A model generated the notes under the pieces. That model was not told where the DNA came from and ran no database searches. It worked only from the letters and a program-made list of their open reading frames with translations. Shown piece after piece: positions 24,025 through 32,658 of a DNA stretch of 40,850 bases. This stretch comes from Chloroflexota bacterium (GTDB taxonomy: Bacteria; Chloroflexota; Dehalococcoidia; Dehalococcoidales; RBG-16-60-22). The position numbers and the translations under genes were made by a program. The stretch spans positions 1 through 40,850 of the forward strand of contig JAHJTL010000013.1 in NCBI GenBank assembly GCA_018829775.1. The letters are read 5' to 3'. How positions within the stretch are numbered: position 1 is the stretch's first letter; each line of letters starts with the position of its first letter.

Positions 24025-24417
24025 TTACTTTATGTAAATGTCGAATATCTCCTGCGTGCGGACATCATCGCCTTCCATGGATGCCCTGATGTGAGCAAGA
24101 AATATTTGCGTATTGCCTTTTTGCTTTGCCTTGAACCGGAAGACCTGAAAGAGCACAATGGTTCCGCCTTCCTTGGTCTCACTATCAACCATACTCTCCA
24201 GTAGCTCGAGCATTGATTCATCGTATTTTTCCCGCCATATATAGCCGGAATTAAGGTCGAACGATCGGGCGATGGTAAACTCATTGTTTACCTTAACTTC
24301 AATTTTCTCCACCGGCAGGAAGCCGTACTTTTGCTGCTCTTCTTCTTTCTCACCACATCCGGCCAGGAGACCAATTACTATTACAGGTATCATTGCCAGG
24401 AGTAGCCACTTAGTCAT
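24025..24417 (-). CDS. lipoprotein with chagasin-like (I42) protease-inhibitor fold
   Basis: A 130-residue predicted lipoprotein with hydrophobic leader and lipobox LAGC (Cys21). The mature part shows the chagasin/I42 inhibitor pattern: V-x-x-N-x-x-F (43-48), NSGYIWR (56-62, for the family's NPTTGYxW loop), and a GGTIVLFQVFRFKAKQKGNTQIFLAHIR stretch (84-111) corresponding to the F-x-F-x-A...G-x-x-x-I-x-L segment. Chagasin-type proteins inhibit papain-like cysteine peptidases. A two-base shift of the NPTTGY loop means inhibition is unproven. It is convergent with sucD (24 bases) and downstream of the acyl-CoA synthetase on the same strand. Confidence 0.7.
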   Translation of the reverse strand: MTKWLLLAMIPVIVIGLLAGCGEKEEEQQKYGFLPVEKIEVKVNNEFTIARSFDLNSGYIWREKYDESMLELLESMVDSETKEGGTIVLFQVFRFKAKQKGNTQIFLAHIRASMEGDDVRTQEIFDIYIK

Positions 24418-24486
24418 TTTTATCCCTTTCTACTTACTCTTATTCTAATTCACTGTCGAACAAAACATCAAATGAAGCAGCTATGC

Positions 24487-27207
24487 TTATTTCAGGCTGA
24501 TTCTGGCATCCACCACCCGGTATCCCTCCCCTTTCGCCATTACTTTCACCGGATTGAAGTCCAGCTCCGCAATCTGTGGAATATCCTCAACCATGGCGGA
24601 CAACCTGAGCAGCAAATCCTGCATTGCCTGGATATCGCTGGGCGGCGCCCCCCTGAAACCTTCGAACAGACTGGCCATTTTGATTGAACTGACCATTTCG
24701 CTGGCATCCAGCTCGGTGAGTGGATGCAGACGGAGGACGATATCCTTTAACAGCTCGGCCTGCACGCCGCCCAGGCCAAACATTATGAGCGGTCCGAACG
24801 TCGGGTCCTGCGTTACCCCGGCAATTATTTCAACGCCGCCCGTAATCATTTTCTGGATGGTTACACCTTCCATCTCAGATTCACGCCCGATGGCCGCCAG
24901 CTTATCTTTAATGGTATTAAATGCGGTTTTCACTTCATTTTTCGAATTGAGGTCCAATATCACACCACCCACGTCAGTCTTGTGCGTGATGGACGGCGAG
25001 TTTAATTTAACGACCACCGGAAAGCCTGCCTGCGCCGCGATGGCAGCTGCCTTATCCGCGCTCTTAGCGACCGATGTCTCAACAATACAAATGCCATAAC
25101 AATTTAACAGGTCCACTGTATCCTCTGCGGGAAGCCAGAACGGCCTCTGCTTATTCCGGCTCATTGCCGTTTCTATGATACGGCGTGCCTGTTCCCGTTT
25201 AATGCCCTTGATGCGGGGCACGATGCCTCTTGGCTTTTTCGTTAACTCGCGGTACTCAACCGCTTTGGCCAGCGCTGAGACAGCGTTTTCGGGGAAGGGA
25301 TAGCACGGCACAAAGCTGCCTGTCGTTCCCAATCTGGCTCTGAATCCCCGCTGCCCCATGAAGCAGGCGAGCAGAGGTTTCTTGCGCCGCTGATAAAGGG
25401 TGCTGACGCGTCGGATGGACTCTTCCACCAGCGATGAGTCTATGACCGCCGCAGGGACAAATACCGCCAGGACAGCATCGACATTATCATCCTCGGCCAG
25501 CACCCTCAGGGAACCTTCAAATTCCTTCGGGGTAACACTGCCGGTGAGGTCCAGTGGATTGCCAATCCTGATATCCCGTTTGATGAGCTGGTCGAGTTTC
25601 CCTGCCGTTTCAGAAGAAAGCTCGGAGAGGGTCAGCCCTTGCTGCTCCGAGGCATCGGCGGCCAGAATCCCCGGCCCACCGCCATTCGTCACGATGAACA
25701 GTCTTTTACCTTCAGGGAGCGGCTGGCTGGAAAGCAGCGTTGCCACGTCAAAAAGTTCCTGGATACTATCGACGCGAGTGATTCCTGCCTGGCGGAACAA
25801 AGCGTCCGAGACCACTTCGGGTGTCGCCAGCGCGCCGGTATGGGATGAGGCAGCGCGGGAGCCGACCAGCGTGGTCCCGCCTTTGACGATAACGATTGGC
25901 TTTTTGGCTGAAACACGTTTGGCGATACGGCTGAACCTGTGCGGATTACCAAACGACTCCAGGTAGAGCAGGATGACTCTCGTCGCCGGGTCATCTTCCC
26001 AGTACTGCAGCAGGTCATTGGAAGAGATATCGGCACGGTTGCCCACGCTGACAAAGTCGGAGATACCCATATTGAGGTCGTTCGCGTACTCCAGAATGAC
26101 CAGCCCCATGGCGCCACTCTGGGACAGAAAGGCGATATTGCCGCGGGGTGGATAGATGCGGGAAAAAGAGGCATTCAGTCTCACTTCAGGGTCGGTGGTG
26201 AGGATTCCCATGCAGTTGGGGCCCACCAGCCGCATACCGTGGCCCAGCGCCACATCACGCAGCTCCTCCTCACGGGCGGCTCCCTCCGGCCCCCTTTCTT
26301 TGAATCCATCGGTGATGACAATTATGGCACGAACACCCTTTCGCCCGCACTCGTCCGCCACTTTGGCGACAAACTGCGTAGGCACGATGATTATGGCCAG
26401 GTCCACTTCTCCCGGGACATCAAGTATGGAAGGATAGGCCTTCACCGCCATTATGGCATCCGCCTTCGGGTTCACCGGGTAGACAACGCCGGCGAATCCG
26501 CCTTCCATGATGTTCCGGAAGACCAGCTGCCCGATGCTGCCCGGTTGCCTGGAAGCGCCGACCACCGCGATTGAGCGCGGCGCCATAACGTTTCGTATTG
26601 AAGCGACCGTCGATAGGCGTTCCCTTTCCGCCTCTTTCCTTTCCACCCGCCGACTTCTGGCTATGGGAATGGTAAGGTGGTAGACACCGCCTCTGAGTTC
26701 GCTGTCAATGTGGAATCCGTAATCTTTGAGAACGGACATCATGCGTTCGTTCTCGGCGAGGACGTCGCCTTTAAAAAAGGCGATACCATTATCACGGGCA
26801 ATGTTAGCCAGCCACTCGATAAGCTTAGTGCCAATTCCCTTGCCGTGGTAGGCGTCCTCGATGGCGAAGGCAACTCTCGCCGAGCGCTTATCTGGAAGGC
26901 GGTAATAACGCCCGATGGCAACGATTTCCTTGCGCTGCTCTTTTTGCACCTCGCCAACCAGCGCAAAGGTGTTGTTATAATCCACGGTACAGAAGCGCAG
27001 GGCGTCCTCAGGTCCCATTTCGCCCGGGTCACGTTGAAAGCGAAAGTATTTGGTTTGCTGGCTTTGTCGCTGGAAAAAGGCAAGCCAGCGCTCGGTATCA
27101 TCCTGACGTATCGGTCTCAGCAGTATCCTTGAGCCATCTTTCAGAAGTACTTCAGTCTCGTACTGTGCTGGATACGTTGAACTTGTTGCCACCGTCATCT
27201 TAATCAC
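24487..27207 (-). CDS. GNAT acetyltransferase fused to ADP-forming acyl-CoA synthetase
   Basis: A 906-residue multidomain protein. First comes a GNAT acetyltransferase (about 25-185, acetyl-CoA loop YHGKGIGTKLI), then the CoA-binding domain (from about 205, APRSIAVVGASRQPGSIG), the succinyl-CoA-ligase-like domain (SQSGAMGLVILEYA; SSHTGALATPEVV) and a C-terminal ATP-grasp domain (SPSITHKTDVGGVILDL). Protein acetyltransferases of the PatZ type share these parts but place GNAT last and have usually lost the phospho-histidine. Here both His in SHTGAL and in THKTDVGG are kept, so the synthetase half may be active. It could make acyl-CoA reversibly with ADP/ATP and also be regulated by acetylation. 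The GTG at 27207, with GGGAG five bases upstream and a promoter at 27238-27266, is preferred; ATG 27198 is the alternative. Confidence 0.9.
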   Translation of the reverse strand: MIKMTVATSSTYPAQYETEVLLKDGSRILLRPIRQDDTERWLAFFQRQSQQTKYFRFQRDPGEMGPEDALRFCTVDYNNTFALVGEVQKEQRKEIVAIGRYYRLPDKRSARVAFAIEDAYHGKGIGTKLIEWLANIARDNGIAFFKGDVLAENERMMSVLKDYGFHIDSELRGGVYHLTIPIARSRRVERKEAERERLSTVASIRNVMAPRSIAVVGASRQPGSIGQLVFRNIMEGGFAGVVYPVNPKADAIMAVKAYPSILDVPGEVDLAIIIVPTQFVAKVADECGRKGVRAIIVITDGFKERGPEGAAREEELRDVALGHGMRLVGPNCMGILTTDPEVRLNASFSRIYPPRGNIAFLSQSGAMGLVILEYANDLNMGISDFVSVGNRADISSNDLLQYWEDDPATRVILLYLESFGNPHRFSRIAKRVSAKKPIVIVKGGTTLVGSRAASSHTGALATPEVVSDALFRQAGITRVDSIQELFDVATLLSSQPLPEGKRLFIVTNGGGPGILAADASEQQGLTLSELSSETAGKLDQLIKRDIRIGNPLDLTGSVTPKEFEGSLRVLAEDDNVDAVLAVFVPAAVIDSSLVEESIRRVSTLYQRRKKPLLACFMGQRGFRARLGTTGSFVPCYPFPENAVSALAKAVEYRELTKKPRGIVPRIKGIKREQARRIIETAMSRNKQRPFWLPAEDTVDLLNCYGICIVETSVAKSADKAAAIAAQAGFPVVVKLNSPSITHKTDVGGVILDLNSKNEVKTAFNTIKDKLAAIGRESEMEGVTIQKMITGGVEIIAGVTQDPTFGPLIMFGLGGVQAELLKDIVLRLHPLTELDASEMVSSIKMASLFEGFRGAPPSDIQAMQDLLLRLSAMVEDIPQIAELDFNPVKVMAKGEGYRVVDARISLK

Positions 27208-27237
27208 ACTATCTCCCGTTTCATGAACGACGTATAT

Positions 27238-27266
27238 ATCATAAATCAGTAAAGACAAGTAGTAAA
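27238..27266 (-). promoter_or_regulatory. candidate promoter of the acyl-CoA synthetase fusion gene
   Basis: On the minus strand TTTACT (27261-27266), 17 bases and TATGAT (27238-27243). It excludes a longer reading frame beginning at 27258. Confidence 0.4.
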
Positions 27267-27289
27267 GGGGGTTGAATTCTGAATTGCCT

Positions 27290-27369
27290 TTGACAGGCTT
27301 CCCCGGTGCTTCTATTTTTGTTCCGGGGTGTCAATGCTCTGGTTTGCCATTTGCGGTGTTAGAGAGCAT
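27290..27369 (+). promoter_or_regulatory. promoter and palindromic leader of the 3-hydroxyisobutyrate dehydrogenase-like gene
   Basis: TTGACA (27290-27295), 17 bases and TATTTT (27313-27318). The inverted repeat CCCCGG (27301-27306)/CCGGGG (27323-27328), with 22 bases between half-site starts, flanks the -10 and would suit a dimeric repressor. Downstream, ATGCTCT (27334-27340) and AGAGCAT (27363-27369) can form a hairpin in the leader of about 100 bases. Confidence 0.45.
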
Positions 27370-27425
27370 AATGGGAAAAGTTTTCCAGAATCACAGGATA
27401 AACGTAATAAGGAAGGAGCACGCCA

Positions 27426-28307
27426 ATGAAAACAAGGAAGGTCGGTTTCATCGGTCTGGGCTCAATGGGCAAAGCGATGGCAACGAATATTGCCAGGGCC
27501 GGTTACCCGCTCACTGTGTTTGATGTCAGAAAGGAGCCTCTCGCTGAGATGGAGAAGCTTGGCGCACGGGTGGCTAAAAGCGCCAGGAAAGTCGGCGAAG
27601 AGAGCGATACGGTTATCGTTATGGTGCTCGATTTCCAACAGGTGAAAGAAGCAGTGTTACCTCCCGAAGGTGCACTCGGCGGTATGCGCAAGGGAACCAC
27701 TCTCATAATTACGAGCACGATTACACCGCAGAACGTGACCGAGGTAGAAAGCGTTGCCCGCGAGCATGGTATATCGGTTATCGATTCACCGGTAAGCGGC
27801 GGCAGGTTAAGAGCAGAGGATGCCAGTCTGGCATTGATGGTGGGCGGGGAGGATGCGGTGGTAAAAGAAAACGAAGATGTCCTGAAAGCGGTGGGAAGCA
27901 ATGTGTTTCACGTGGGAAAGGTCGGGCAGGGTCAGGCAATGAAAATGGTCAATCAAATCCTGGTCAGCGCCAACATCGTCTCAGTGGCCGAGGCGATGGT
28001 CATGGCGGAAAAGCTGGGCATCAACCTTCAGACCGTGTATGACGTCATCACCAGAAGCTCTGGAACCAGCGAAGTGCTACAACGGATGGGTCCGTCGATG
28101 ATTGCCAGAGATTTCGTACCCAAGGTTACCGTGGACATCCTTATCAAGGATACGGGTATTATAATGGACACTGTCCGAGCACTGGAGATACCCCTTCCGG
28201 TGTCCAGCACCGTTTACCAGATTTATCGAATGGCCAGAGCCCGTGGCCTTGGTCAGAAAGACGCCATCTCGGTTTTTCAACTTCTTGAGGAATTCGCTGG
28301 CCTGTAG
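27426..28307 (+). CDS. 3-hydroxyisobutyrate dehydrogenase-family beta-hydroxyacid dehydrogenase
   Basis: A 293-residue NAD(P)-dependent enzyme of the beta-hydroxyacid dehydrogenase family (3-hydroxyisobutyrate, tartronate semialdehyde, glyoxylate reductases). The Rossmann motif GFIGLGSMG is at 7-15, the substrate-binding SPVSGG at 121-126 and catalytic Lys173 in GQAMKMVNQ. Length is typical (about 295). Valine breakdown makes 3-hydroxyisobutyrate on its way to propionyl-CoA, so the gene would fit the methylmalonyl-CoA theme of the window; tartronate semialdehyde reductase or gamma-hydroxybutyrate dehydrogenase cannot be excluded. AAGGAGCA precedes the ATG. It diverges from the acyl-CoA synthetase. 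Confidence 0.88.
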   Translation: MKTRKVGFIGLGSMGKAMATNIARAGYPLTVFDVRKEPLAEMEKLGARVAKSARKVGEESDTVIVMVLDFQQVKEAVLPPEGALGGMRKGTTLIITSTITPQNVTEVESVAREHGISVIDSPVSGGRLRAEDASLALMVGGEDAVVKENEDVLKAVGSNVFHVGKVGQGQAMKMVNQILVSANIVSVAEAMVMAEKLGINLQTVYDVITRSSGTSEVLQRMGPSMIARDFVPKVTVDILIKDTGIIMDTVRALEIPLPVSSTVYQIYRMARARGLGQKDAISVFQLLEEFAGL

Positions 28308-28340
28308 ATTGAGGAACAGGTCAAGCATCCCGCAGCCAGT

Positions 28341-29030
28341 TCATGACTCTTCCTGCCTGGCCATCAGATAACCCACCCCGGCACGGGTGAGGATGATTTT
28401 GGGGTCGCTGGGGTCGGATTCAATTTTGGTACGCAGACGTCTTATATGTACCCTGATGCTATCCGCCGCATCTGGATAATCTATGCCGTACACCGACTCG
28501 GCCAGCCCGGAATGGGTAACCACCCGCCCGGCGTTTTTCATCAGGTGATGTATTATAGAGCCTTCAGTAGGCGTCAGGCTTATCTCCTGTTCTCCGCAAA
28601 AAAGTTGGCCGGCGGAGGGGTCAAACTTCAACGGCCCGCAAATCAGGGGCGTTCCTTCGCCAAACACGCCACGGCGTCGCGTCACCAGCTTTATCCGTGA
28701 CAAAAGCTCCATCTGTCGGAAAGGTTTAATAACGTAATCATCCGCCCCCCACTCCAGACCCTTGACAATATCAGTCTCGTCCGACCTGACCGTCAGAATC
28801 AGGATTGGCACATCTGAGAAAAGGCGGATACGCTTCAGTACTTCAAAGCCGCTGATATCAGGCAGACCGAGGTCCAAGATGATGACGTCCGGGCTATCGG
28901 ACTGGAGTAGTTCAATTCCCCTCTCTCCGAGGTGAGTAGATAGCACCTTCGATTCAGGCCAGCTTATCTGGAGTGCCAGAGATATGGCTTCCACGATTGC
29001 CTGGTCATCCTCAATGATGAGAACTTTCAT
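28341..29030 (-). CDS. OmpR-family response regulator
   Basis: A 229-residue two-domain regulator. The receiver has the acidic pair EDD (7-9), the phosphoacceptor Asp53 in LDLGLPD, the switch Thr in ILTVRSDE and Lys in VIKPF. The C-terminal winged helix-turn-helix (about 130-225) shows LTPTEGSIIHHLMKNAGRVV and VHIRRLRTKIE, with GVGYLM at the end, as in KdpE/PhoB-like proteins. It overlaps the sensor kinase stop by four bases (ATGA), so it is its partner. Target genes are not evident; the coupled amidohydrolase upstream is the obvious candidate. Confidence 0.95.
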   Translation of the reverse strand: MKVLIIEDDQAIVEAISLALQISWPESKVLSTHLGERGIELLQSDSPDVIILDLGLPDISGFEVLKRIRLFSDVPILILTVRSDETDIVKGLEWGADDYVIKPFRQMELLSRIKLVTRRRGVFGEGTPLICGPLKFDPSAGQLFCGEQEISLTPTEGSIIHHLMKNAGRVVTHSGLAESVYGIDYPDAADSIRVHIRRLRTKIESDPSDPKIILTRAGVGYLMARQEES

Positions 29031-30577
29031 GATTTACTTCCTGTGTTAACTTTTTCCTTCTGCCCGGTTCCGGCCAGCGGTATGGAAAAGCCAAAAGTGC
29101 TGCCCTTTCCTTTTTCACTTTTTACCCATATCCGTCCCCCGTGAAGCTCCACCAGCTTCTTGGACAGGCTCAAACCAAGCCCCAGACCACTCAATCGCTC
29201 TCGATCGCTCTCAAGAGAGCGGTATGGCTCAAACAGTAATTTCTGCTCATTCCCGCTTATCCCAACGCCGGTATCCTGAACTTCCACCACCAGATTATCA
29301 CGCTCTACCCTAGCTTTCAAGGTTATTTTACCTCCGGGATGTGTAAACTTTATCGCATTGTTCACCAGATTGAGTACAACCTGTCGGAAACGCTCTTCAT
29401 CAGCCACGATTACTGGCAGTGTGTCTGGAAGCTTTGCGGTGAGCGTCTGCTCGTTGCGAATGGCAACCGGTATCTCTTCATCAACAACCCTCTGTAAAAG
29501 TTGTTTTGGGTCCATGGGTTCCGGATTCAGCCTCAGCATACCGACCTCGCCTTTGGCCAGGTCAAGAAGTTCGTCGATTCGCCGGTTCAGATTGTTTGCT
29601 CCGTGACTGATATTTTGCGCCAGGCCATACAATTGCTCGTCTTTCAGCTTTTGCATCAGCAGCTCGCTTGATGCCATTACCGGCGTAATCGGTGTTTTCA
29701 GTTCGTGTACCAGTGCTCTGGTAAATTCAATCCGCTTTTGTATCTCCGCTTCCAGAGTCTTTCTCAGTGCTCTCTCCTTGTTATAGAGTTCCTGCAGTTT
29801 ATCTTCCGCCCTCTGGCGCTCCGTAATATCGCGGGCCGCTCCCAGGATGCCAATGGCACGTCCCTCAGTATCCCGAAGCGCAGACATTATCGCCTCAACC
29901 CAGACCGTGGAGCCATCCTTGCGCTTTACCTCAAGCTCCAGCGTCCTCGACCGGGTCAGGTCTTTTGCTTCCTCGCCTTCCCTGGCACTTTCTTCCATAA
30001 AAACGTCCATCGCGTGTTCGAAGGAGGCAGGGGTAAGAACCTGGTCCAGCGACTGTGCCCGGGCTTCTTCGACGCTATGTCCGCTAAGCCGTACCACCGA
30101 CGGGCTGACGTAGGTGAACTTCAAATTCACGTCCATGGCTAAAATGACATCGGTGGCGTTTTCTGCCAGCAGGCGATAGTGCTCTTCGCTTTCCCGCAGC
30201 TCACCCTCCGACTCCTCTATTGCTGCCAGTAAACCATTGATAGTGCCCGCCAGAACGGAGAGTTCATCTGTCCCCGGCATCTGGACCCTTTCTGTAATAT
30301 CACCGCTGGTGCCAATGCTCTGGATACCATTGCTCAGGTGGGTAAGCCTGGACAGCACCTGCTTTTCCAATAGCAGGATAGTAACAATGCCAAACAGCAG
30401 TCCGGCACCAACAATCATCAGCATCAGATAGGCAATGGCCACGTCCTGCTCGTAGATACTGACTGAACCAGCACCATTATTATCGAGCAGGATACTTTCG
30501 GACAGGAAATAGAGGATAACGATGAGTCCGAGAAACATCGTGCCGACAATAATTCGGGTTTTTCTGCGCAGAGTCAT
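29027..30577 (-). CDS. membrane sensor histidine kinase with HAMP and PAS domains
   Basis: A 516-residue kinase. Two membrane helices (about 10-28 and 47-69) are separated by an outside loop of only about 20 residues, so there is no room for a periplasmic sensor domain. A HAMP region (70-120) is followed by a PAS domain (130-255, ending in GAARDITERQRAE), a short coiled coil, the HisKA dimer with His291 in LVHELKTPITP, and the ATPase domain with NLVNNAIKF, DTGVGIS and GLGLGLSLSK. Sensing is likely by PAS or within the membrane. Its ATG overlaps the amidohydrolase stop (TAATG). It phosphorylates the response regulator encoded next. Confidence 0.95.
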   Translation of the reverse strand: MTLRRKTRIIVGTMFLGLIVILYFLSESILLDNNGAGSVSIYEQDVAIAYLMLMIVGAGLLFGIVTILLLEKQVLSRLTHLSNGIQSIGTSGDITERVQMPGTDELSVLAGTINGLLAAIEESEGELRESEEHYRLLAENATDVILAMDVNLKFTYVSPSVVRLSGHSVEEARAQSLDQVLTPASFEHAMDVFMEESAREGEEAKDLTRSRTLELEVKRKDGSTVWVEAIMSALRDTEGRAIGILGAARDITERQRAEDKLQELYNKERALRKTLEAEIQKRIEFTRALVHELKTPITPVMASSELLMQKLKDEQLYGLAQNISHGANNLNRRIDELLDLAKGEVGMLRLNPEPMDPKQLLQRVVDEEIPVAIRNEQTLTAKLPDTLPVIVADEERFRQVVLNLVNNAIKFTHPGGKITLKARVERDNLVVEVQDTGVGISGNEQKLLFEPYRSLESDRERLSGLGLGLSLSKKLVELHGGRIWVKSEKGKGSTFGFSIPLAGTGQKEKVNTGSKS

Positions 30578-31911
30578 TATGCTGCCTTCAGCTTGTATAA
30601 TGATGCCGGGTTGTCCCTGAGCATCCGCCGTGCCATTGAAACGGCTTCATCTTCACTAAGGTAGCCCTCATCGACCTTCTCGGAAAGGACACGGGCCACC
30701 ATCTGACGCGCCATTACCGCATGCCCGTATGCCATCTCCACCGTCATTGAATCTCCACCAAAGGCCATGATTTTATTTCCGGGGACCGTCTCTATCAGTT
30801 CGTGCAGCAGTCGCCTAGCCATCTCCGGCGAGATAATGGGCAGCCAGGTAATGTCAGCCGTTACATTGGCAAAGTATTTGGCCAGCGTTGCCCACTCGTG
30901 AACGTATGGATATCCTCCGTGGAAGAGGTCGAATTTGGCCTCCTTATACTCAATAAACAGGTTTACCAGATGGGTGGGGTCGGCATTGGTGATGATGTTT
31001 TCATTGCCTTCCTGCAGGCCGGTATGTACCTGAATCGGTAACCCGACTTCAATGGCCGCGCGGATTACCTGATGCATCATATAGTCCTGGAGCGGTTTGG
31101 CCTCAAGCCAGGCGAGTCCCTCACCAAGGTGGCTGGCAATTCGGTTGAAGGCGATTTCCGCCTCATGCCGGGATACTTTATCGTACTTCAGGACGCGATT
31201 GTAGGCGAGGGCGCTTTTGACCGCCACAGCGCCTCCGGCTACATATCCCTCCAGCGCGGTGCGCATCGCCTTTACCAGGTCATCCAGTGAATGTATGGTT
31301 ATTCCCGATTCCCCTTCAAGGATACCGAGGTCGGCCCGCGACAGCACGCCTACGAAATGGTCCAGCCGCATGGTCGGGACGAAGATATCTGGCTGCAGGT
31401 CCGTGCTCTGCCAGTCAACGATGGACACGGCAATATTTGCTTTTTCCCTCATAACATAGCGATACCAGTCCGGCTTTCTGGATTTGGCGATTGCCTCGGA
31501 AAGCTGGCGGTAGGTATTCCGGTTCAAATCATCAATGCCGAATATACCCCGGATGGTTATCAGCGTCTGCTTTGCGTAGGCCGTATTCCTTATCATCTCC
31601 CAGAAAGGCTCCATCGCCTGCCAGCGCTCGTCCAGAGACATATCTGCCCTTTCCGGTTCAGGGATGAAGCGGCGTACTTTGCGTCTCTTATACGCCTCCA
31701 CCCTCACGCGGTGCATCGGGAAGCGTATGGCCTCCATCATGCGCGGCGACAGTCCCGCCGAAATCAGGTCGCTGGAATTATAGTGCGCAAAAAGGTAACT
31801 GAAGTCCACGGCGCACTCATTGCGTTCCGCCTCGAGCATGATATGTTCGTGCGTATCGACAAGGGAGATGCCTTCAACCTCTGCCTTTATCCGCTCATTG
31901 GTCTGGTTCAC
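30577..31911 (-). CDS. amidohydrolase-superfamily protein (uronate isomerase/amidohydrolase-2-like)
   Basis: A 444-residue TIM-barrel protein. DTHEH (19-23) provides the first metal histidines; later QVHTGLQEG, DLFHGGYPYVHE and the AFGGDS motif with the catalytic Asp fit the amidohydrolase superfamily. Segments at the end (YGHAVMARQMVARVLSEKV and MARRMLRDNPASLYKL) resemble those of long amidohydrolase-2 members related to uronate isomerase. No signal peptide. The start is a GTG at 31911 with AGGGG five bases upstream and a promoter behind; a TTG at 31926 is less likely. It is translationally coupled to a two-component system, which suggests that the pair senses its substrate or product. The reaction is unknown. 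Confidence 0.8.
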   Translation of the reverse strand: MNQTNERIKAEVEGISLVDTHEHIMLEAERNECAVDFSYLFAHYNSSDLISAGLSPRMMEAIRFPMHRVRVEAYKRRKVRRFIPEPERADMSLDERWQAMEPFWEMIRNTAYAKQTLITIRGIFGIDDLNRNTYRQLSEAIAKSRKPDWYRYVMREKANIAVSIVDWQSTDLQPDIFVPTMRLDHFVGVLSRADLGILEGESGITIHSLDDLVKAMRTALEGYVAGGAVAVKSALAYNRVLKYDKVSRHEAEIAFNRIASHLGEGLAWLEAKPLQDYMMHQVIRAAIEVGLPIQVHTGLQEGNENIITNADPTHLVNLFIEYKEAKFDLFHGGYPYVHEWATLAKYFANVTADITWLPIISPEMARRLLHELIETVPGNKIMAFGGDSMTVEMAYGHAVMARQMVARVLSEKVDEGYLSEDEAVSMARRMLRDNPASLYKLKAA

Positions 31912-31969
31912 TATTGCCCCTCTCAACCTTTCAACATTTACTTATCATACACTACAGGCTATCGATTTC

Positions 31970-31998
31970 AGATTAGCACCAGTATGGAGTTATGTCAA
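31970..31998 (-). promoter_or_regulatory. promoter of the amidohydrolase/two-component operon
   Basis: On the minus strand a perfect TTGACA (31993-31998), 17 bases and TAATCT (31970-31975) preceded by TGC, an extended -10. It lies about 60 bases before the GTG start. Confidence 0.5.
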
Positions 31999-32039
31999 CG
32001 CATTGATTCGGGTCTGAAAGTATGACAGGTGAACTTTAT

Positions 32040-32513
32040 TCAGAATTTGCCTTTGAGTTTCTCATAGGTCTCAGCCAGAGCCTCCGGCAGCACCTTCACA
32101 TCGGCCAGAACGGGCATAAAGTTGGTATCTCCCTGCCAGCGCGGCACTATATGGGTATGGACATGGTCCGCTATCCCGGCACCGGCCACTTTCCCCAGGT
32201 TCATGCCAACATTAAAGCCCTCAGGATTCATTTCCTGACGAAGAACCTCGATACAACGGCTTACTATCTCGAAATGCTCGTTTCTCTCTTCAGCAGTGAG
32301 GTCTTCCAGGTTGGCCACGTGGCGGTAAGGCGCGACCATTAAATGGCCCGGGTTATAGGGATAGTTATTCAGTATGACGAAGTTCTTAATGCCCCGGAAA
32401 AGGATATAATTATTAACATCGTCATCCTGCGTGGGATTTTCACAGAGAAAACAGCCCCTCGGTTTTTTCATGCTGATGAACTGCATGCGCCACGGCGCCC
32501 AGATCCGTTTCAT
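32040..32513 (-). CDS. HIT-family nucleotide hydrolase/phosphorylase (Ap4A-type)
   Basis: A 157-residue histidine-triad protein with HVHTHIV (117-123), the catalytic His-x-His-x-His, and NYPYNPGHLMVAPYRH upstream. The start MKRIWAPWRM and the Cys21-x2-Cys24 pair are typical of bacterial members near Ap4A phosphorylase, often with a zinc site. It likely cleaves dinucleoside polyphosphates or nucleoside phosphoramidates. The ATG has AAGGAG seven bases upstream and a good promoter. It is divergent from the metallo-beta-lactamase-fold gene. Confidence 0.92.
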   Translation of the reverse strand: MKRIWAPWRMQFISMKKPRGCFLCENPTQDDDVNNYILFRGIKNFVILNNYPYNPGHLMVAPYRHVANLEDLTAEERNEHFEIVSRCIEVLRQEMNPEGFNVGMNLGKVAGAGIADHVHTHIVPRWQGDTNFMPVLADVKVLPEALAETYEKLKGKF

Positions 32514-32543
32514 AAAGCGCTCCTTATTCCTTCACTTGCTGCT

Positions 32544-32572
32544 ATTTTAATCGGCGGACCTCAACACGTCAA
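32544..32572 (-). promoter_or_regulatory. promoter of the HIT gene
   Basis: On the minus strand TTGACG (32567-32572), 17 bases and TAAAAT (32544-32549), ending 30 bases before the ATG. Confidence 0.55.
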
Positions 32573-32623
32573 CGAAAGGGCTGATACTTTTATGGTTTTT
32601 GTCGCAATAGCGTTTTTCCCAAG

Positions 32624-32632
32624 TGGTATAAT
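32624..32632 (+). promoter_or_regulatory. extended -10 promoter of the metallo-beta-lactamase-fold gene
   Basis: TGG followed by a perfect TATAAT (32627-32632), 26 bases before the ATG. There is no good -35, as is usual for extended -10 promoters. Confidence 0.45.
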
Positions 32633-32658
32633 AATGCTGAGAAAGTGAGGTGACGGCT

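Noticed and set aside
25939-26574. 211-residue plus-strand open frame opposite the acyl-CoA synthetase
   Set aside because: Antisense shadow of a multidomain gene.
31291-32025. 244-residue plus-strand open frame opposite the long amidohydrolase
   Set aside because: Shadow of the minus-strand gene; low-complexity mix of residues and it crosses the promoter region.
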